Part shown: positions 25,005-33,210 of the stretch, piece by piece
Layout of the letters: the number at the start of each line of letters is the position of its first letter
How positions within the stretch are numbered: position 1 is the stretch's first letter
From: Candidatus Saccharimonadota bacterium
Lineage (GTDB): Bacteria; Patescibacteriota; Saccharimonadia; Saccharimonadales; Saccharimonadaceae
Assembly (NCBI GenBank): GCA_017510925.1
Contig: JAFWLT010000003.1
Coordinates: 1 to 57,666 of the forward strand
Length of the DNA stretch: 57,666 nt
Direction of reading: 5' to 3'
Translations under genes and position numbers: made by a program
The notes under the pieces: model-generated
What the model was told of the DNA's origin: nothing
Seen by the model: the letters and a program-made list of their open reading frames with translations, nothing else
Database searches by the model: none

Positions 25005-26258
25005 ATGAATGTTGAATTAAAACAAAAACTAAGTAAACTCCCGGACTCGCCGGGGGTTTATTTTCATAAAAACAAAGATGGGGAAGTAATCTATGTAGGT
25101 AAAGCTGCTGTTTTAAAAAATCGCGTAAGGCAGTATTTTCAAAATTCCAAAAAAGACCCAAAAACCGAAGCATTAGTTTCTGAAATTTTTGATACCGACT
25201 GGATAAAAGTAGATACCGAAATGGATGCGCTATTTTTGGAGTCCGAAATGATCAAAAGATATAAGCCAAAATGGAATATCTTGCTTCGTGATGATAAGAC
25301 AGTGACTTATATTAAGATCACTATGAACGAGGAAGTGCCCTATCTTTCTTTTACTAGGACACCGGTGGATGATAAAGCTACTTACGTGGGGCCGTTTTAT
25401 GGCAAGTTGGCTGTAGAAAAGGCTGTGCGAGTGCTGAGACGAATTTTCCCGTATTATACCAAGCCATACACCGGCAAAAAGACTTTAAATACGGATCTTG
25501 GACTTACTCCGGGTATTGAGACCGAAAAATCCACGCCAGCCGAATACAAAAAGACTTTAAAGAAATTAATCCGTTATCTTGAGGGAGATAGGGAAAAGCT
25601 CTTAAAAGATCTAGAAAAAGAAATGAAGAAAGCCTCTTCCTGTGGCAATTTTGAAGAAGCAGCTAAAGCTCGCGATCAACTAATGGGCCTTTCTGAGCTC
25701 AAAAAGAAGATCGTCTTTTCTTCGGAAGAATTTTTGGATATTTCTTCGGACCAGGCACTTTCCGATCTGCAAAAAATGTTAGATCTAAAAGAGCCACCTA
25801 GGAGAATTGAGGGCTATGATATTTCGCACCAATCTGGTACTAACGCTGTTGGTAGTATGGTGGTATTTATTAATGGCGCATCGGCGCGCGATAAATACAG
25901 AAAATTCAAAATTAGAAGCAGTGGTTCGGACGATCTAAAAAGTATGGTAGAAGTAATTTCTAGACGCTTAAAACACAAAGAATGGGACTTACCAGATTTG
26001 ATTGTTCTAGACGGTGGTATTACTCAGGTAAATGCAATTTTGCCTTTGGTGGAACCACTTGGGATTCCGGTGATCGGACGTGACAAGTCCGGCGATCACT
26101 CTAAATCTGCAGAAGTAAAAATTATCTTTAATAATAAATTAATTAAATTAGATAAATCTTCTCATGTAGCAAGACTGATCGCAAGAATCGACGAAGAGTC
26201 ACATCGGTTTGCAATTACTTATCATACTTTGCTAAAACGGAAATCTATGCTAAAATAA
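25005..26258 (+). CDS. uvrC: Minimal UvrC (excinuclease subunit C) lacking HhH and Fe-S motif
   Basis: 417 residues against about 600 in usual UvrC. Present: the GIY-YIG nuclease (residues 14-90; SPGVYF, EVIYVGKA), the UVR coiled segment that binds UvrB (about 200-235; NFEEAAKARDQL) and the RNase H-like nuclease (about 265-410; D272 in GYDISHQSG, D336 in VLDGG, and EESHRFAITYH). The chain stops there, so the C-terminal double helix-hairpin-helix is absent. The segment that in E. coli UvrC carries four Fe-S Cys (here about 158-182) has none; the only Cys is C213. Both nuclease centres look intact, so dual incision is possible, with altered DNA binding. uvrB is at 41.5 kb. Confidence 0.88.
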   Translation: MNVELKQKLSKLPDSPGVYFHKNKDGEVIYVGKAAVLKNRVRQYFQNSKKDPKTEALVSEIFDTDWIKVDTEMDALFLESEMIKRYKPKWNILLRDDKTVTYIKITMNEEVPYLSFTRTPVDDKATYVGPFYGKLAVEKAVRVLRRIFPYYTKPYTGKKTLNTDLGLTPGIETEKSTPAEYKKTLKKLIRYLEGDREKLLKDLEKEMKKASSCGNFEEAAKARDQLMGLSELKKKIVFSSEEFLDISSDQALSDLQKMLDLKEPPRRIEGYDISHQSGTNAVGSMVVFINGASARDKYRKFKIRSSGSDDLKSMVEVISRRLKHKEWDLPDLIVLDGGITQVNAILPLVEPLGIPVIGRDKSGDHSKSAEVKIIFNNKLIKLDKSSHVARLIARIDEESHRFAITYHTLLKRKSMLK

Positions 26259-26276
26259 CTTGTATAGGAGTTATTT

Positions 26277-26507
26277 ATGCAATTAGGAAGTTTTCTACAA
26301 GGTACAACTTTGGTTTCTGCAATTCTAACAGTTCTTTTGATTCTTTTGCAGCAACGTGGCGCTTCGCTCGGTGCTGGTTTTGGTAGCTCTGGGGAATTAT
26401 ACACTACTAGACGTGGTCTAGAAAAATCCCTTTTTGTAGCAACTTTGGTTTTTGCAATTATCTTTGTATTATCAATTTTGGGACTTCTACTAATTCCAAC
26501 GGAGTAA
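26277..26507 (+). CDS. secG: Protein translocase subunit SecG
   Basis: 76 residues, two membrane helices (about 9-25 and 52-72) with a Gly/Ser-rich loop containing QQRGASLGAGFG, the SecG signature. SecG assists SecYE-SecA in protein export. TAGGAG precedes the ATG. One base separates it from the binding-protein gene that follows, so the two are co-transcribed. Size and topology are normal. Confidence 0.9.
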   Translation: MQLGSFLQGTTLVSAILTVLLILLQQRGASLGAGFGSSGELYTTRRGLEKSLFVATLVFAIIFVLSILGLLLIPTE

Positions 26508-26508
26508 A

Positions 26509-28248
26509 ATGGCAGATTTTCTAAAAAAGCGTGGGCAAAAAATTGTAAGAAAGTTTTCCAAGGCTTCTATTAAGGCTAGTGAAGAAAGCAAGGAACACAT
26601 TAAAGAGAATTTTTTGAAACGTCTTTCACACGTTAAAAAAATTCGTTTGCTAGTATTGGAATGGGTGCTTCTTGTTATCGCATTAATCCTTTTGGCTGTT
26701 TCGCAATCCTTTTGGTTTGGTGAATCTTACGCCACAGATGCTTACGTAGACGGTGGTAGCTATGTTGAGGCCACAGTAGGTAGAGTGAACTCTATGAACC
26801 CACTTTTTGCAACTACTACTTCCGAAAAAGTTTTAAGCAAACTGATGTTCGCTACGCTTACTTATAACGATTTTTCTGGGCATCCTGGGCCAGGGCTAGC
26901 TTCTAGTGTTATTCATTCTGACGATGGCAAAGTTTGGAAGATTAAGCTTCGCGAGGGGTTAGTATGGTCTGATGGTGAACCAATTACTAATGAAGACGTA
27001 ATGTTTACAATTGCCCTAATCCAAAACCCAGCAGTTAGCACTATTTATACAGCAAATCTAGAAAACGTAAAAGTTTCTGAAGATGAGGGAGGCTATATTG
27101 TATTTAATTTGCCATCTTCATATGCAGATTTTGTTTCGGCTCTAAATATCCCAGTCGTGCCAAAACATATCCTAGAAAATGTTCCACTCAAAACTTTGGT
27201 GGAAGCAGATTTTTCTAAATCACCAGTTACAAGTGGACCATTTACATTTAACGCTGCACAAGACACCAACACTAGCGATGATGAAAAAACTATTTATCTA
27301 AATGCTAATCCGGATTATTATCTTGGCAAACCAATGATTAATAGCTTTTCTGTACACGTTTATAATGATAAAGACGCAATCGTGAGTGCTCTTAATGCTG
27401 GTTCCGTCACTGCTACTGCAGAACTCAGTGGTGAGGATGCAGAAAGAGTAACAGCAGGGAAATACTTTAAGAGATTCTCTGGGATCGATGCTGGTGCTTT
27501 CGCCTTTTTGAACAATTCTAGAGAACCATTTAACAATGCTGATTTTAGAAGAGCAATTAGACAAGGTTTGAATCTTGCCGAAATTCGCTCGGCAGCTCCA
27601 AACACTACAGCACTTAATTTTCCAATTTTGAAATCGCAAATTGAGCTAGAAGATTATCCATCTATCCCAACAGGGAACTTAGAAGAAGCAAAAGCTAGAA
27701 TCGCTGAAATTCTAGGTGGTAATACTGGTACGATTGAGATCGCTACGGTAGATAATGGTTATCTTCCTATGGTGGCAGAAAAATTAGCTAACAACCTTCG
27801 TGAACTTGGTCTTGAAGCAAGAGTAATTCCATACGCCGAGAGCCAAGAGTTTGTGGCTAACGTAATTTCAAAAAGAAATTATGACATTTTGGTTTACGAA
27901 ATTGAATTAGGCGCCGATCCAGATCCTTTGCCATATTACCATTCTTCGCAGGCCAAAGCTTCTGGGCTTAACCTTTCTAATTATAGAAATGCACTCGTTG
28001 ACGATCTTTTGGTGGGAGCTAGAAGCGCTATGTCTGATACTTTGAGAGCTAAAAAATACGAGAAGTTCCTAGAGTATTGGGCTACCGATGTACCAGCAAT
28101 TGGGCTTTATCAAGCCAATATGACCTATATATATAATAAGAACGTACAAACTTATAGCGAAGACAATGTTTTGGTTACTGCGTTAGATAGATTCTTAGAC
28201 GTAGAAAACTGGGCCGTAGTTAAAGGCACAAAAAATCAGACCCCGTAG
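26509..28248 (+). CDS. ABC transporter substrate-binding protein, family 5 (peptide type)
   Basis: 579 residues. A basic cytoplasmic start (1-44) precedes one membrane helix (about 46-66), after which the solute-binding fold begins. Typical SBP_bac_5 features are VGRVNSMNPLF, LREGLVWSDGEPITNEDVMFTI and YFKRFSGIDAGAFAFLNNS. No lipobox Cys is seen; the anchor appears to be the uncleaved helix. Family members bind oligopeptides, dipeptides or nickel. No permease or ATPase gene is nearby, so its transporter is elsewhere or shared. Coupled to secG. Confidence 0.85.
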   Translation: MADFLKKRGQKIVRKFSKASIKASEESKEHIKENFLKRLSHVKKIRLLVLEWVLLVIALILLAVSQSFWFGESYATDAYVDGGSYVEATVGRVNSMNPLFATTTSEKVLSKLMFATLTYNDFSGHPGPGLASSVIHSDDGKVWKIKLREGLVWSDGEPITNEDVMFTIALIQNPAVSTIYTANLENVKVSEDEGGYIVFNLPSSYADFVSALNIPVVPKHILENVPLKTLVEADFSKSPVTSGPFTFNAAQDTNTSDDEKTIYLNANPDYYLGKPMINSFSVHVYNDKDAIVSALNAGSVTATAELSGEDAERVTAGKYFKRFSGIDAGAFAFLNNSREPFNNADFRRAIRQGLNLAEIRSAAPNTTALNFPILKSQIELEDYPSIPTGNLEEAKARIAEILGGNTGTIEIATVDNGYLPMVAEKLANNLRELGLEARVIPYAESQEFVANVISKRNYDILVYEIELGADPDPLPYYHSSQAKASGLNLSNYRNALVDDLLVGARSAMSDTLRAKKYEKFLEYWATDVPAIGLYQANMTYIYNKNVQTYSEDNVLVTALDRFLDVENWAVVKGTKNQTP

Positions 28249-28263
28249 GTCTGCTGGATGACG

Positions 28264-28354
28264 TGGTGCGCGCGACTGGACTTGAACCAGCACAGCCGTG
28301 AATGTGGCCACTACCACCTCAAGGTAGCGTGTCTACCAATTCCACCACGCGCGC
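28264..28354 (-). tRNA. tRNA-Leu (anticodon GAG)
   Basis: On the minus strand, 91 bases with encoded CCA. The acceptor stem GCGCGCG/CGCGCGC is perfect. Anticodon stem CTACC/GGTAG encloses TTGAGGT, giving GAG (reads CUC/CUU). It has a long variable arm and the T-arm GGTTCAAGTCC. It has a divergent promoter shared with the surface-protein gene on the plus strand. Confidence 0.95.
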
Positions 28355-28362
28355 ATATAATA

Positions 28363-28371
28363 ATTATATCA
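28363..28371 (-). promoter_or_regulatory. Extended -10 promoter of tRNA-Leu(GAG)
   Basis: TGA-TATAAT on the minus strand (hexamer 28368-28363), 8 bases before the tRNA 5' end; preceded by CAAAAAGTG. Confidence 0.7.
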
Positions 28372-28388
28372 CACTTTTTGAAAATGTG

Positions 28389-28397
28389 TGTTATAAT
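28389..28397 (+). promoter_or_regulatory. Extended -10 promoter of the DUF916-like gene
   Basis: TGT-TATAAT (hexamer 28392-28397). It faces away from the tRNA promoter; the two upstream regions form the imperfect inverted sequence ATCACAC...GTGTGTTAT. Confidence 0.65.
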
Positions 28398-28417
28398 AGA
28401 ATAAAACAAGGAGGTAG

Positions 28418-29428
28418 ATGAGGAGTATAATTCAAAAAATTTCAGTTGCCATTTTGGCTGTACTTATGTGTGCGACTTTTGTCACCACAAACAACGTATT
28501 TTCTGAAGAGGGTGAGAATTCAGGACAACAAACAATTGGGACTAGCATCAGCATTAGCCCTGTAAGCAAGATTTTGCAGCTTTCTGCAAATTCTGTATAT
28601 GAAGACACCTTTACGGTAAGCAACAATGGTAGCTCTGATATGAAGTTTGAAACTTACGCAGCACCATATGCTTATACCTATTCAGAAGCAGATGATACTT
28701 ACCAACTTGGTTTTAGCAAAGAAAACGCTTACACCCAAATTACTCGTTGGGTTACCTTTAAACAGTCTGATGGTAATTATGTACCAAAGGCCACTTTCGT
28801 AGCAGCCCCAGGTACTAGCGTAGAAGTAGCTTACAGAATTTCTACACCAGACAGCGTTCCAGCCGGTGGTCAATACGCCGTACTCTTTGCTCATACTTTG
28901 ACTGCAGATACCAATGCTAGTGGCATTAAGACAGAAGCAAGCCCAGGCTTAGTGGTCTATGGTCGCGCTGAAGGCGATACCAAAGCTTCTTCCGAAATTA
29001 GAGATGCAAAAATTAACACCAATATGATAGTAGAGAATCAAGACAAATCTATCATCAACGCATCTGCAAAGGTTAAAAACACTGGTAACGTAGACTTTAT
29101 GGCCTCTGGTAGACTAAAAGTAACCGGTATCTTTGGCCAGGTATACTACGAAACCCAAGGTATTTCAGCAAAATCCCGTGTATCAATCATTCCAGAATCA
29201 GAGCTTGCTGTGACTGATAGCTGGGACGAAACACCATTCTTTGGCCTATTTAACGTAGAATGGACAGTCACTGGCAGTGGTGGCGCAACAGAGACAGTTA
29301 CTAGATTTGTAGCAATTATTCCACCAGTAATTCTAATCACAACCATTTTGCTATTGACAATCGCAATTGTATGGATTATAATTGTGCTTAGGAAGCGCAA
29401 AGAGCGTCGGTCCAAATTTATGGTTTAG
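28418..29428 (+). CDS. Secreted, C-terminally anchored DUF916/WxL-interacting-like protein
   Basis: 336 residues. A signal peptide (about 1-29, basic then hydrophobic) is followed by beta-rich domains. The first, about 40-165, has the pattern SISPVSKILQLSANSVYEDTFTVSNNGSSD and then WVTFKQ and GTSVEVAYRISTPDSVPAGGQYAVLFA, typical of DUF916/Fn3-like peptidoglycan-binding proteins. A C-terminal helix (about 300-322) and the tail RKRKERR anchor it with the body outside. Such proteins act at the Gram-positive-type surface. SD GGAGGT is 3 bases from the ATG. The next gene also encodes a surface protein. Confidence 0.75.
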   Translation: MRSIIQKISVAILAVLMCATFVTTNNVFSEEGENSGQQTIGTSISISPVSKILQLSANSVYEDTFTVSNNGSSDMKFETYAAPYAYTYSEADDTYQLGFSKENAYTQITRWVTFKQSDGNYVPKATFVAAPGTSVEVAYRISTPDSVPAGGQYAVLFAHTLTADTNASGIKTEASPGLVVYGRAEGDTKASSEIRDAKINTNMIVENQDKSIINASAKVKNTGNVDFMASGRLKVTGIFGQVYYETQGISAKSRVSIIPESELAVTDSWDETPFFGLFNVEWTVTGSGGATETVTRFVAIIPPVILITTILLLTIAIVWIIIVLRKRKERRSKFMV

Positions 29429-29434
29429 GCCGTC

Positions 29435-29452
29435 ACCCTAGTGGAGTAGGGT
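29435..29452 (+). terminator. Weak stem-loop after the DUF916-like gene
   Basis: ACCCTA (29435-29440) pairs with TAGGGT (29447-29452), followed by only CTTT, so termination is uncertain. Confidence 0.3.
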
Positions 29453-29502
29453 CTTTGCAAAACCAAAACAAAAATATCAAATAAACAAGGAAAGTAGAGT
29501 GT

Positions 29503-30450
29503 ATGAATAAAACACACAAAAGAATACTCGGCTTTGCTGGGCTGGGTTTGGTAGCAGCTATCACTACTGTAGCTGCAGGTATACCGACCCCTGCTGCAAA
29601 CGCTGTATCTTCATTCACTGATATTATTCAGGTGAAGATAGAAAACGAAGAATCAACATTTGAGCTTACATCCGAAGCTCCAAGCGTAATTACTGCGCCA
29701 AGCTATGAATTTAGAGCAGGATGGGAGAATGTTGGTCAAATCGAAATTACATTAGTAAACAAGGACGACGAAGGGAACATAATTTTTGGGCCGGTGACGA
29801 TTTGGAATGGTGATGGACAATGGTTGCCTGGAGATAGAACATTTGATTTGAATTTGGAAGATTATGGTGGATACGGCAACTTTACAATTACGGGCGTTGG
29901 TGAAGGATTCGGGAGTGTGCCAATCGAACGTATTTTGACAGTAAGATATGAAGCACCGGTGGAAGACGTCGATGTAGATGAAAATGGTGATGGGTATGCA
30001 ACGGTAGACGACGTCACAGCAGAAGTAAAAGAAATTAAGACTGAAATTTATGATGAGGATGGGAATTTAGTAAGGACAATAATCACTGGTACAGATCCAG
30101 ATGGCAAGACAGATGTATATGACAAGGATGGACATTTAATAATTTCTATACCTGGTGGTTATGATCCAACGGATGGTAAAGTATTAATCTATATGGGTGG
30201 TTTGCCTGCCGGAACATATACCGGTGAAATTACCTACTGGGATGATCAAGGTGATCAGGTTGGACGCCCTAAGTATATCAAAATTAAATGGGGTGGCGAT
30301 AAGGAACCTATCGTACCAGACACTGGTGGATTGTTTAAGGGACTAAATATATCGAGAGAAGATTATTTGATTACGGGTGCAGTGGTATTTATGATTATTG
30401 GCGTGGTAGCATTTGGTGTAGTAAAGAGAAATAGATCTAACAAGAAATAA
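29503..30450 (+). CDS. Secreted protein with VPDTG sortase-type sorting signal
   Basis: 315 residues. A signal peptide (about 1-32) ends in the cleavage-site-like TPAANA. The mature part is beta-rich and acidic, with calcium-loop-like runs (DVDENGDGYATVDD; GTDPDGKTDVYDKDG). Near the C-terminus are VPDTGG, a hydrophobic helix (about 288-306) and KRNRSNKK, the three parts of an LPxTG-like sorting signal. No sortase gene is in this window. An EF-hand-like loop suggests Ca2+ binding, not shown. Probable cell-surface adhesin-like or structural protein. Strong terminators follow. Confidence 0.8.
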   Translation: MNKTHKRILGFAGLGLVAAITTVAAGIPTPAANAVSSFTDIIQVKIENEESTFELTSEAPSVITAPSYEFRAGWENVGQIEITLVNKDDEGNIIFGPVTIWNGDGQWLPGDRTFDLNLEDYGGYGNFTITGVGEGFGSVPIERILTVRYEAPVEDVDVDENGDGYATVDDVTAEVKEIKTEIYDEDGNLVRTIITGTDPDGKTDVYDKDGHLIISIPGGYDPTDGKVLIYMGGLPAGTYTGEITYWDDQGDQVGRPKYIKIKWGGDKEPIVPDTGGLFKGLNISREDYLITGAVVFMIIGVVAFGVVKRNRSNKK

Positions 30451-30458
30451 CGAAAAAT

Positions 30459-30489
30459 CCCAGGTAGGTTAGTGTGTTGCCTACCTGGG
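30459..30489 (+). terminator. Stem-loop after the VPDTG protein gene
   Basis: CCCAGGTAGG (30459-30468) pairs with CCTACCTGGG (30480-30489). A second, bidirectional hairpin follows at 30501-30552. Confidence 0.6.
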
Positions 30490-30500
30490 TTACACAGGAG

Positions 30501-30552
30501 AAAAAAACGAATCGGTATTATTTTAACTGCGAGAATGCCGATTCGCTTTTTT
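30501..30552. terminator. Bidirectional terminator between VPDTG gene and rpmE
   Basis: CGAATCGG (30508-30515) pairs with CCGATTCG (30538-30545), with an A run before and a T run after, so it can serve both strands. Confidence 0.8.
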
Positions 30553-30554
30553 GA

Positions 30555-30896
30555 TTATTTTTCGATTGCTTCTTCTTTTTTGGCTTTTTTGTCTGCTTCT
30601 TTAGCGGCTTTCTTAGCTTTATTGCCAAGAGATTCGCGAAGTTTAGCAGCACGCTCTGCACGAGCCTTGAATCTATCTACGCGACCCTCGGTATCGATAA
30701 TCTTCTCTTCACCAGTAAAGAATGGGTGAGATGCTGAAGAAATCTGAATTTTTACCAAAGGATATTCGTTACCATCTTCCCATTTGATGGTCTCTTCGCT
30801 TTTTGCAGTAGATTTAGTCAAAAATGAAAAACCTGCAGCTTCGTCTGAAAAGACGACAGCACGATAATCTTTAGGATGTAATTCTTTTTTACTCAT
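30555..30896 (-). CDS. rpmE: Ribosomal protein L31 type B, with lysine-rich tail
   Basis: 113 residues from the chosen start. Residues 1-85 are L31 of the zinc-free B type ([49 protein letters not shown]). The last 30 residues are an added Lys/Ala/Glu tail not found in standard L31. The -10 box (30913-30908) lies 2 bases before a first ATG at 30905, so the second ATG at 30896 is preferred, giving a nearly leaderless mRNA. L31 bridges the large and small ribosomal subunits. Confidence 0.92.
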   Translation of the reverse strand: MSKKELHPKDYRAVVFSDEAAGFSFLTKSTAKSEETIKWEDGNEYPLVKIQISSASHPFFTGEEKIIDTEGRVDRFKARAERAAKLRESLGNKAKKAAKEADKKAKKEEAIEK

Positions 30897-30907
30897 AACT
30901 GCCATTA

Positions 30908-30916
30908 ATTATATCA
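30908..30916 (-). promoter_or_regulatory. Extended -10 promoter of rpmE
   Basis: TGA-TATAAT on the minus strand (hexamer 30913-30908). Confidence 0.65.
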
Positions 30917-30924
30917 GAGATTCT

Positions 30925-30960
30925 AAAAAAAGTAAAGAGGCAAACCCGAAGGTTTGCCTC
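30925..30960 (-). terminator. Terminator of clpP
   Basis: GAGGCAAACC and GGTTTGCCTC (30937-30960) form a 10-bp stem with a TTCG loop as read on the minus strand, followed there by a T-rich tail. Confidence 0.85.
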
Positions 30961-30966
30961 GTAAAC

Positions 30967-31617
30967 TTACAGGATGGTGTTGATGTCTTCAACAATCTCG
31001 TCGATAAAGCCTTGTTTTAAGGCGTCTTTCGGAAGCATATAGTACTCAACACGCGCCAAGCCATCATATTCTACGTCTGTCATACTGCTATGCTTTAAAA
31101 CGTGAGCTTTGATGACCTCACTCGAAAAGCGATCGTCGAATTTCATCTTGTCTTGCGCTTTATTGCCACTGTCCCAGGCAAAGTTGGTACCATCGTGCAT
31201 CAAGAATGTCATATTGGGCAGGGAAAAACGCCTGTGCCCACTGATTCCAATCAGGAATGCCATAGACGCCCACATACCGATATTGATTGTCCAGATCGGT
31301 GTTTTGGAAATTTCAATCGTACTGACCAGAGCGAACCCCTCGTTAATCTCACCACCAGGTGAATTAATATAAAGCCTAATAGGTTTACGATCCTCTAAAG
31401 GAATTCCGTGTTCTTCGTCGTAACGATTGATCTCCATAATATCTCCCACCATCTGCATAATTGGAGATCTACAAAATTCATCACATTCACAATCAGCACT
31501 TTTAATTTCTGAAGTAAGATAAATCCTCCTGTCCATTAAGATTTTGTACTGTTCCCAGTCGCCCATACCCAGTTGGATTTGGGGTTTTGCCTTTTCGTCA
31601 ATACTGCCAAAAAACAT
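30967..31617 (-). CDS. clpP: ClpP-type serine protease subunit
   Basis: 216 residues. ClpP forms barrel complexes that degrade unfolded proteins with Clp ATPases. Visible: RRIYLTSEI, the oxyanion loop INSPGGE, nucleophile S118 in GMWASMAFLI, H141 in FLMHDG and the end DALKQGFIDEIVED. Between the first strand and the active site lies an unusual Cys-rich insert (C43, C45 and C49 in DCECDEFCRS), which could bind a metal or form a disulphide. AAGGAGGTGA before the ATG is near-perfect. Its promoter is divergent from and interleaved with that of rpsB. Confidence 0.85.
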   Translation of the reverse strand: MFFGSIDEKAKPQIQLGMGDWEQYKILMDRRIYLTSEIKSADCECDEFCRSPIMQMVGDIMEINRYDEEHGIPLEDRKPIRLYINSPGGEINEGFALVSTIEISKTPIWTINIGMWASMAFLIGISGHRRFSLPNMTFLMHDGTNFAWDSGNKAQDKMKFDDRFSSEVIKAHVLKHSSMTDVEYDGLARVEYYMLPKDALKQGFIDEIVEDINTIL

Positions 31618-31659
31618 CTCGTCACCTCCTTTTTAAAAAGCACTCACCCTGGTTTTTTG

Positions 31660-31688
31660 ATTTTATCATAAAAAGTTGATTTTTTCAA
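31660..31688 (-). promoter_or_regulatory. Promoter of clpP
   Basis: On the minus strand TTGAAA (31688-31683), 17 bases, TAAAAT (31665-31660). Confidence 0.7.
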
Positions 31689-31704
31689 GATTCTGTGCTA
31701 TAAT
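31676..31704 (+). promoter_or_regulatory. Promoter of rpsB-tsf
   Basis: TTGATT (31676-31681), 17 bases, TGC-TATAAT (hexamer 31699-31704). It overlaps the clpP promoter: the two -35 boxes lie 1 base apart on opposite strands. Confidence 0.8.
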
Positions 31705-31710
31705 AGAAGT

Positions 31711-31790
31711 ATATATTAATTTAATGAAACAGTATCTGGGAGATTTCCTGAAAGCGAGGTTCCAGATACGAAGAGAAAGGAAATCATATT
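31711..31790 (+). promoter_or_regulatory. rpsB leader with compound hairpin
   Basis: About 80 untranslated bases. GTATCTGG (31732-31739) pairs perfectly with CCAGATAC (31762-31769); a shorter inner CCT/AGG helix is possible. GAAAGGAAA lies before the ATG. A site for S2 autoregulation is plausible by analogy with other rpsB leaders. Confidence 0.5.
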
Positions 31791-32477
31791 ATGGCAGTAG
31801 CTGTTGATATGAAAGCACTTCTAGAAAGTGGTGCTCATTTTGGGCACAAAACTAGTAGGTGGCATCCGAAGATGGCACCATACATCCACTCTAAAAAACA
31901 GGGTGCACACATTATTAATCTCGAAAAAACTGTAGAAGCTCTTGAAAAAGCTCTTCCAGCTATCACCGAGATTGCCAAGAATGACAAGAAAATCTTGTTT
32001 GTTGGCACCAAAAAGCAAATGAAAGAAATCGTAAAGGCTACAGCTGAATCTGTAGAAATGCCTTACGTAACTGTACGTTGGGTTGGTGGTACTCTTACTA
32101 ACGTAGAGACCGTAAATCGCCAAATTAGAAAGCTCAAAGATCTTGAGAAGAAAATGGCTTCTGGTGAACTCGAAAATCGCTATTCTAAACTCGAAGTTCA
32201 AAGATTCCAAGAAGAAATTGATCTTCTTAACGAACGCTATGGTGGCATCAAGAATATGAGCGAACAACCAGCTGCAATCGTCGTAGTAGACGCTAACGAA
32301 GATGGCAATGCTATCAAAGAAGCTAAGAATCTTGGTATCCCAGTATTTGCAATCGTAGACACTAACGTTGATCCAACTGGAATTGACTATGTAATCCCAG
32401 CTAACGACGACGCTATCAAGAGCACTCAGCTCATTTTGGATTATATAACTGCAGCGATCAAAGAAGGTCGTAAATAA
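31791..32477 (+). CDS. rpsB: Ribosomal protein S2
   Basis: 228 residues, normal length. Signatures are LLESGAHFGHKTSRWHPKMAPYI at the start, ILFVGTKKQMKEIVK, and FAIVDTNVDPTGIDYVIPANDDA. S2 binds late in 30S assembly and sits near the mRNA exit. It is followed by tsf after 24 bases, the common bacterial arrangement. The structured leader suggests feedback control. Confidence 0.98.
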   Translation: MAVAVDMKALLESGAHFGHKTSRWHPKMAPYIHSKKQGAHIINLEKTVEALEKALPAITEIAKNDKKILFVGTKKQMKEIVKATAESVEMPYVTVRWVGGTLTNVETVNRQIRKLKDLEKKMASGELENRYSKLEVQRFQEEIDLLNERYGGIKNMSEQPAAIVVVDANEDGNAIKEAKNLGIPVFAIVDTNVDPTGIDYVIPANDDAIKSTQLILDYITAAIKEGRK

Positions 32478-32501
32478 TTTAAAGCTATTAAGGAGGCGCA
32501 A

Positions 32502-33092
32502 ATGGCTGAAATATCAATCGAACAAATCAAAAAACTCAAAGAACTTTCTGGCGCTGGTCTTACCGACGCTAAAAAAGCTCTAGTTGAAGCTAATGGTGAT
32601 TTTGACAAAGCTCTTGAAGCTATGAGAAAGAAAGGTCTTACCAAAGCAGAGAAGAGAGGCGATCGCGAAACTCGTGAGGGTCTCGTTGAAGCTTACATCC
32701 ACGATGGTCGTCTTGGCGCAATCGTAGAAGTAAACTGTGAGACTTCTTTCGTAGCAAAGACTGAGGAATTTAAGACTTTGGCTCACCAAATTGCAATGCA
32801 AATTGCATCTATGGCTCCACTTTATGTATCTGAGGAAGATATCCCAGAAGCAGATAAGAAAGCTAAGATTAAAGAACTCGAAGAAAACTTCAAAGGCCCA
32901 GAAAATATGAAGGAAAAAATCCTCGAAGGCCAGGTAAAGAAAGCTTTCTCCGACAAAGTTCTTATGAACCAACCTTACATCTTAGATGATTCTAAGACTG
33001 TAGAGCAATTCATCAAAGAAGCTATTGCAAAGACTGGTGAAAATATCACCGTACGTCAATTCAAGAGAATTGAACTTGGCGTTACCGAGTAG
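32502..33092 (+). CDS. tsf: Elongation factor Ts
   Basis: 196 residues, the short form (E. coli has 283). The N-terminal EF-Tu-binding module has IKKLKELSGAGLTDAKKALVEANGD and, later, VNCETSFVAKTEEF. A second subdomain appears shortened, as in Thermus-type EF-Ts. It exchanges GDP for GTP on EF-Tu, whose gene begins at 57395. Shine-Dalgarno GGAGG precedes the ATG. Its TAG stop is immediately followed by the conserved hairpin element. Confidence 0.95.
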   Translation: MAEISIEQIKKLKELSGAGLTDAKKALVEANGDFDKALEAMRKKGLTKAEKRGDRETREGLVEAYIHDGRLGAIVEVNCETSFVAKTEEFKTLAHQIAMQIASMAPLYVSEEDIPEADKKAKIKELEENFKGPENMKEKILEGQVKKAFSDKVLMNQPYILDDSKTVEQFIKEAIAKTGENITVRQFKRIELGVTE

Positions 33093-33210
33093 GAAAATAA
33101 AATAGGCCTTTCTCGGGCCGCGTCAAAAACCCCTGTCGCCACAGGGGTTTTTGCGCTCGTTCTCGCGCTGCCGCGCTCCGAAGGCCCTTCGAAAGGCTAT
33201 TTTATTTTCC
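33092..33210. repeat. Structured convergent-gene element, copy A
   Basis: Lies between tsf and the opposing uppS, touching both stop codons. Outer arms 33092-33112 and 33191-33210 pair over about 20 bases with one bulge. Inside are a constant TCGGGCCGCGTC (33113-33124), a variable 28-base hairpin (33125-33152, 12 perfect bp with loop CGCC) and a 30-base constant block (33153-33182) identical to 45668-45697. The hairpin with its T run would terminate transcription on both strands. The constant blocks are not explained by termination alone. Confidence 0.75.

Noticed and set aside
28237-28253. CAGACC...GGTCTG as terminator after the binding-protein gene
   Set aside because: Short stem with no T run; not reported as a terminator.
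30472-30729. Plus-strand 85-codon frame over the end of rpmE
   Set aside because: It spans two terminators and lies antisense to the L31 gene; no start signals.
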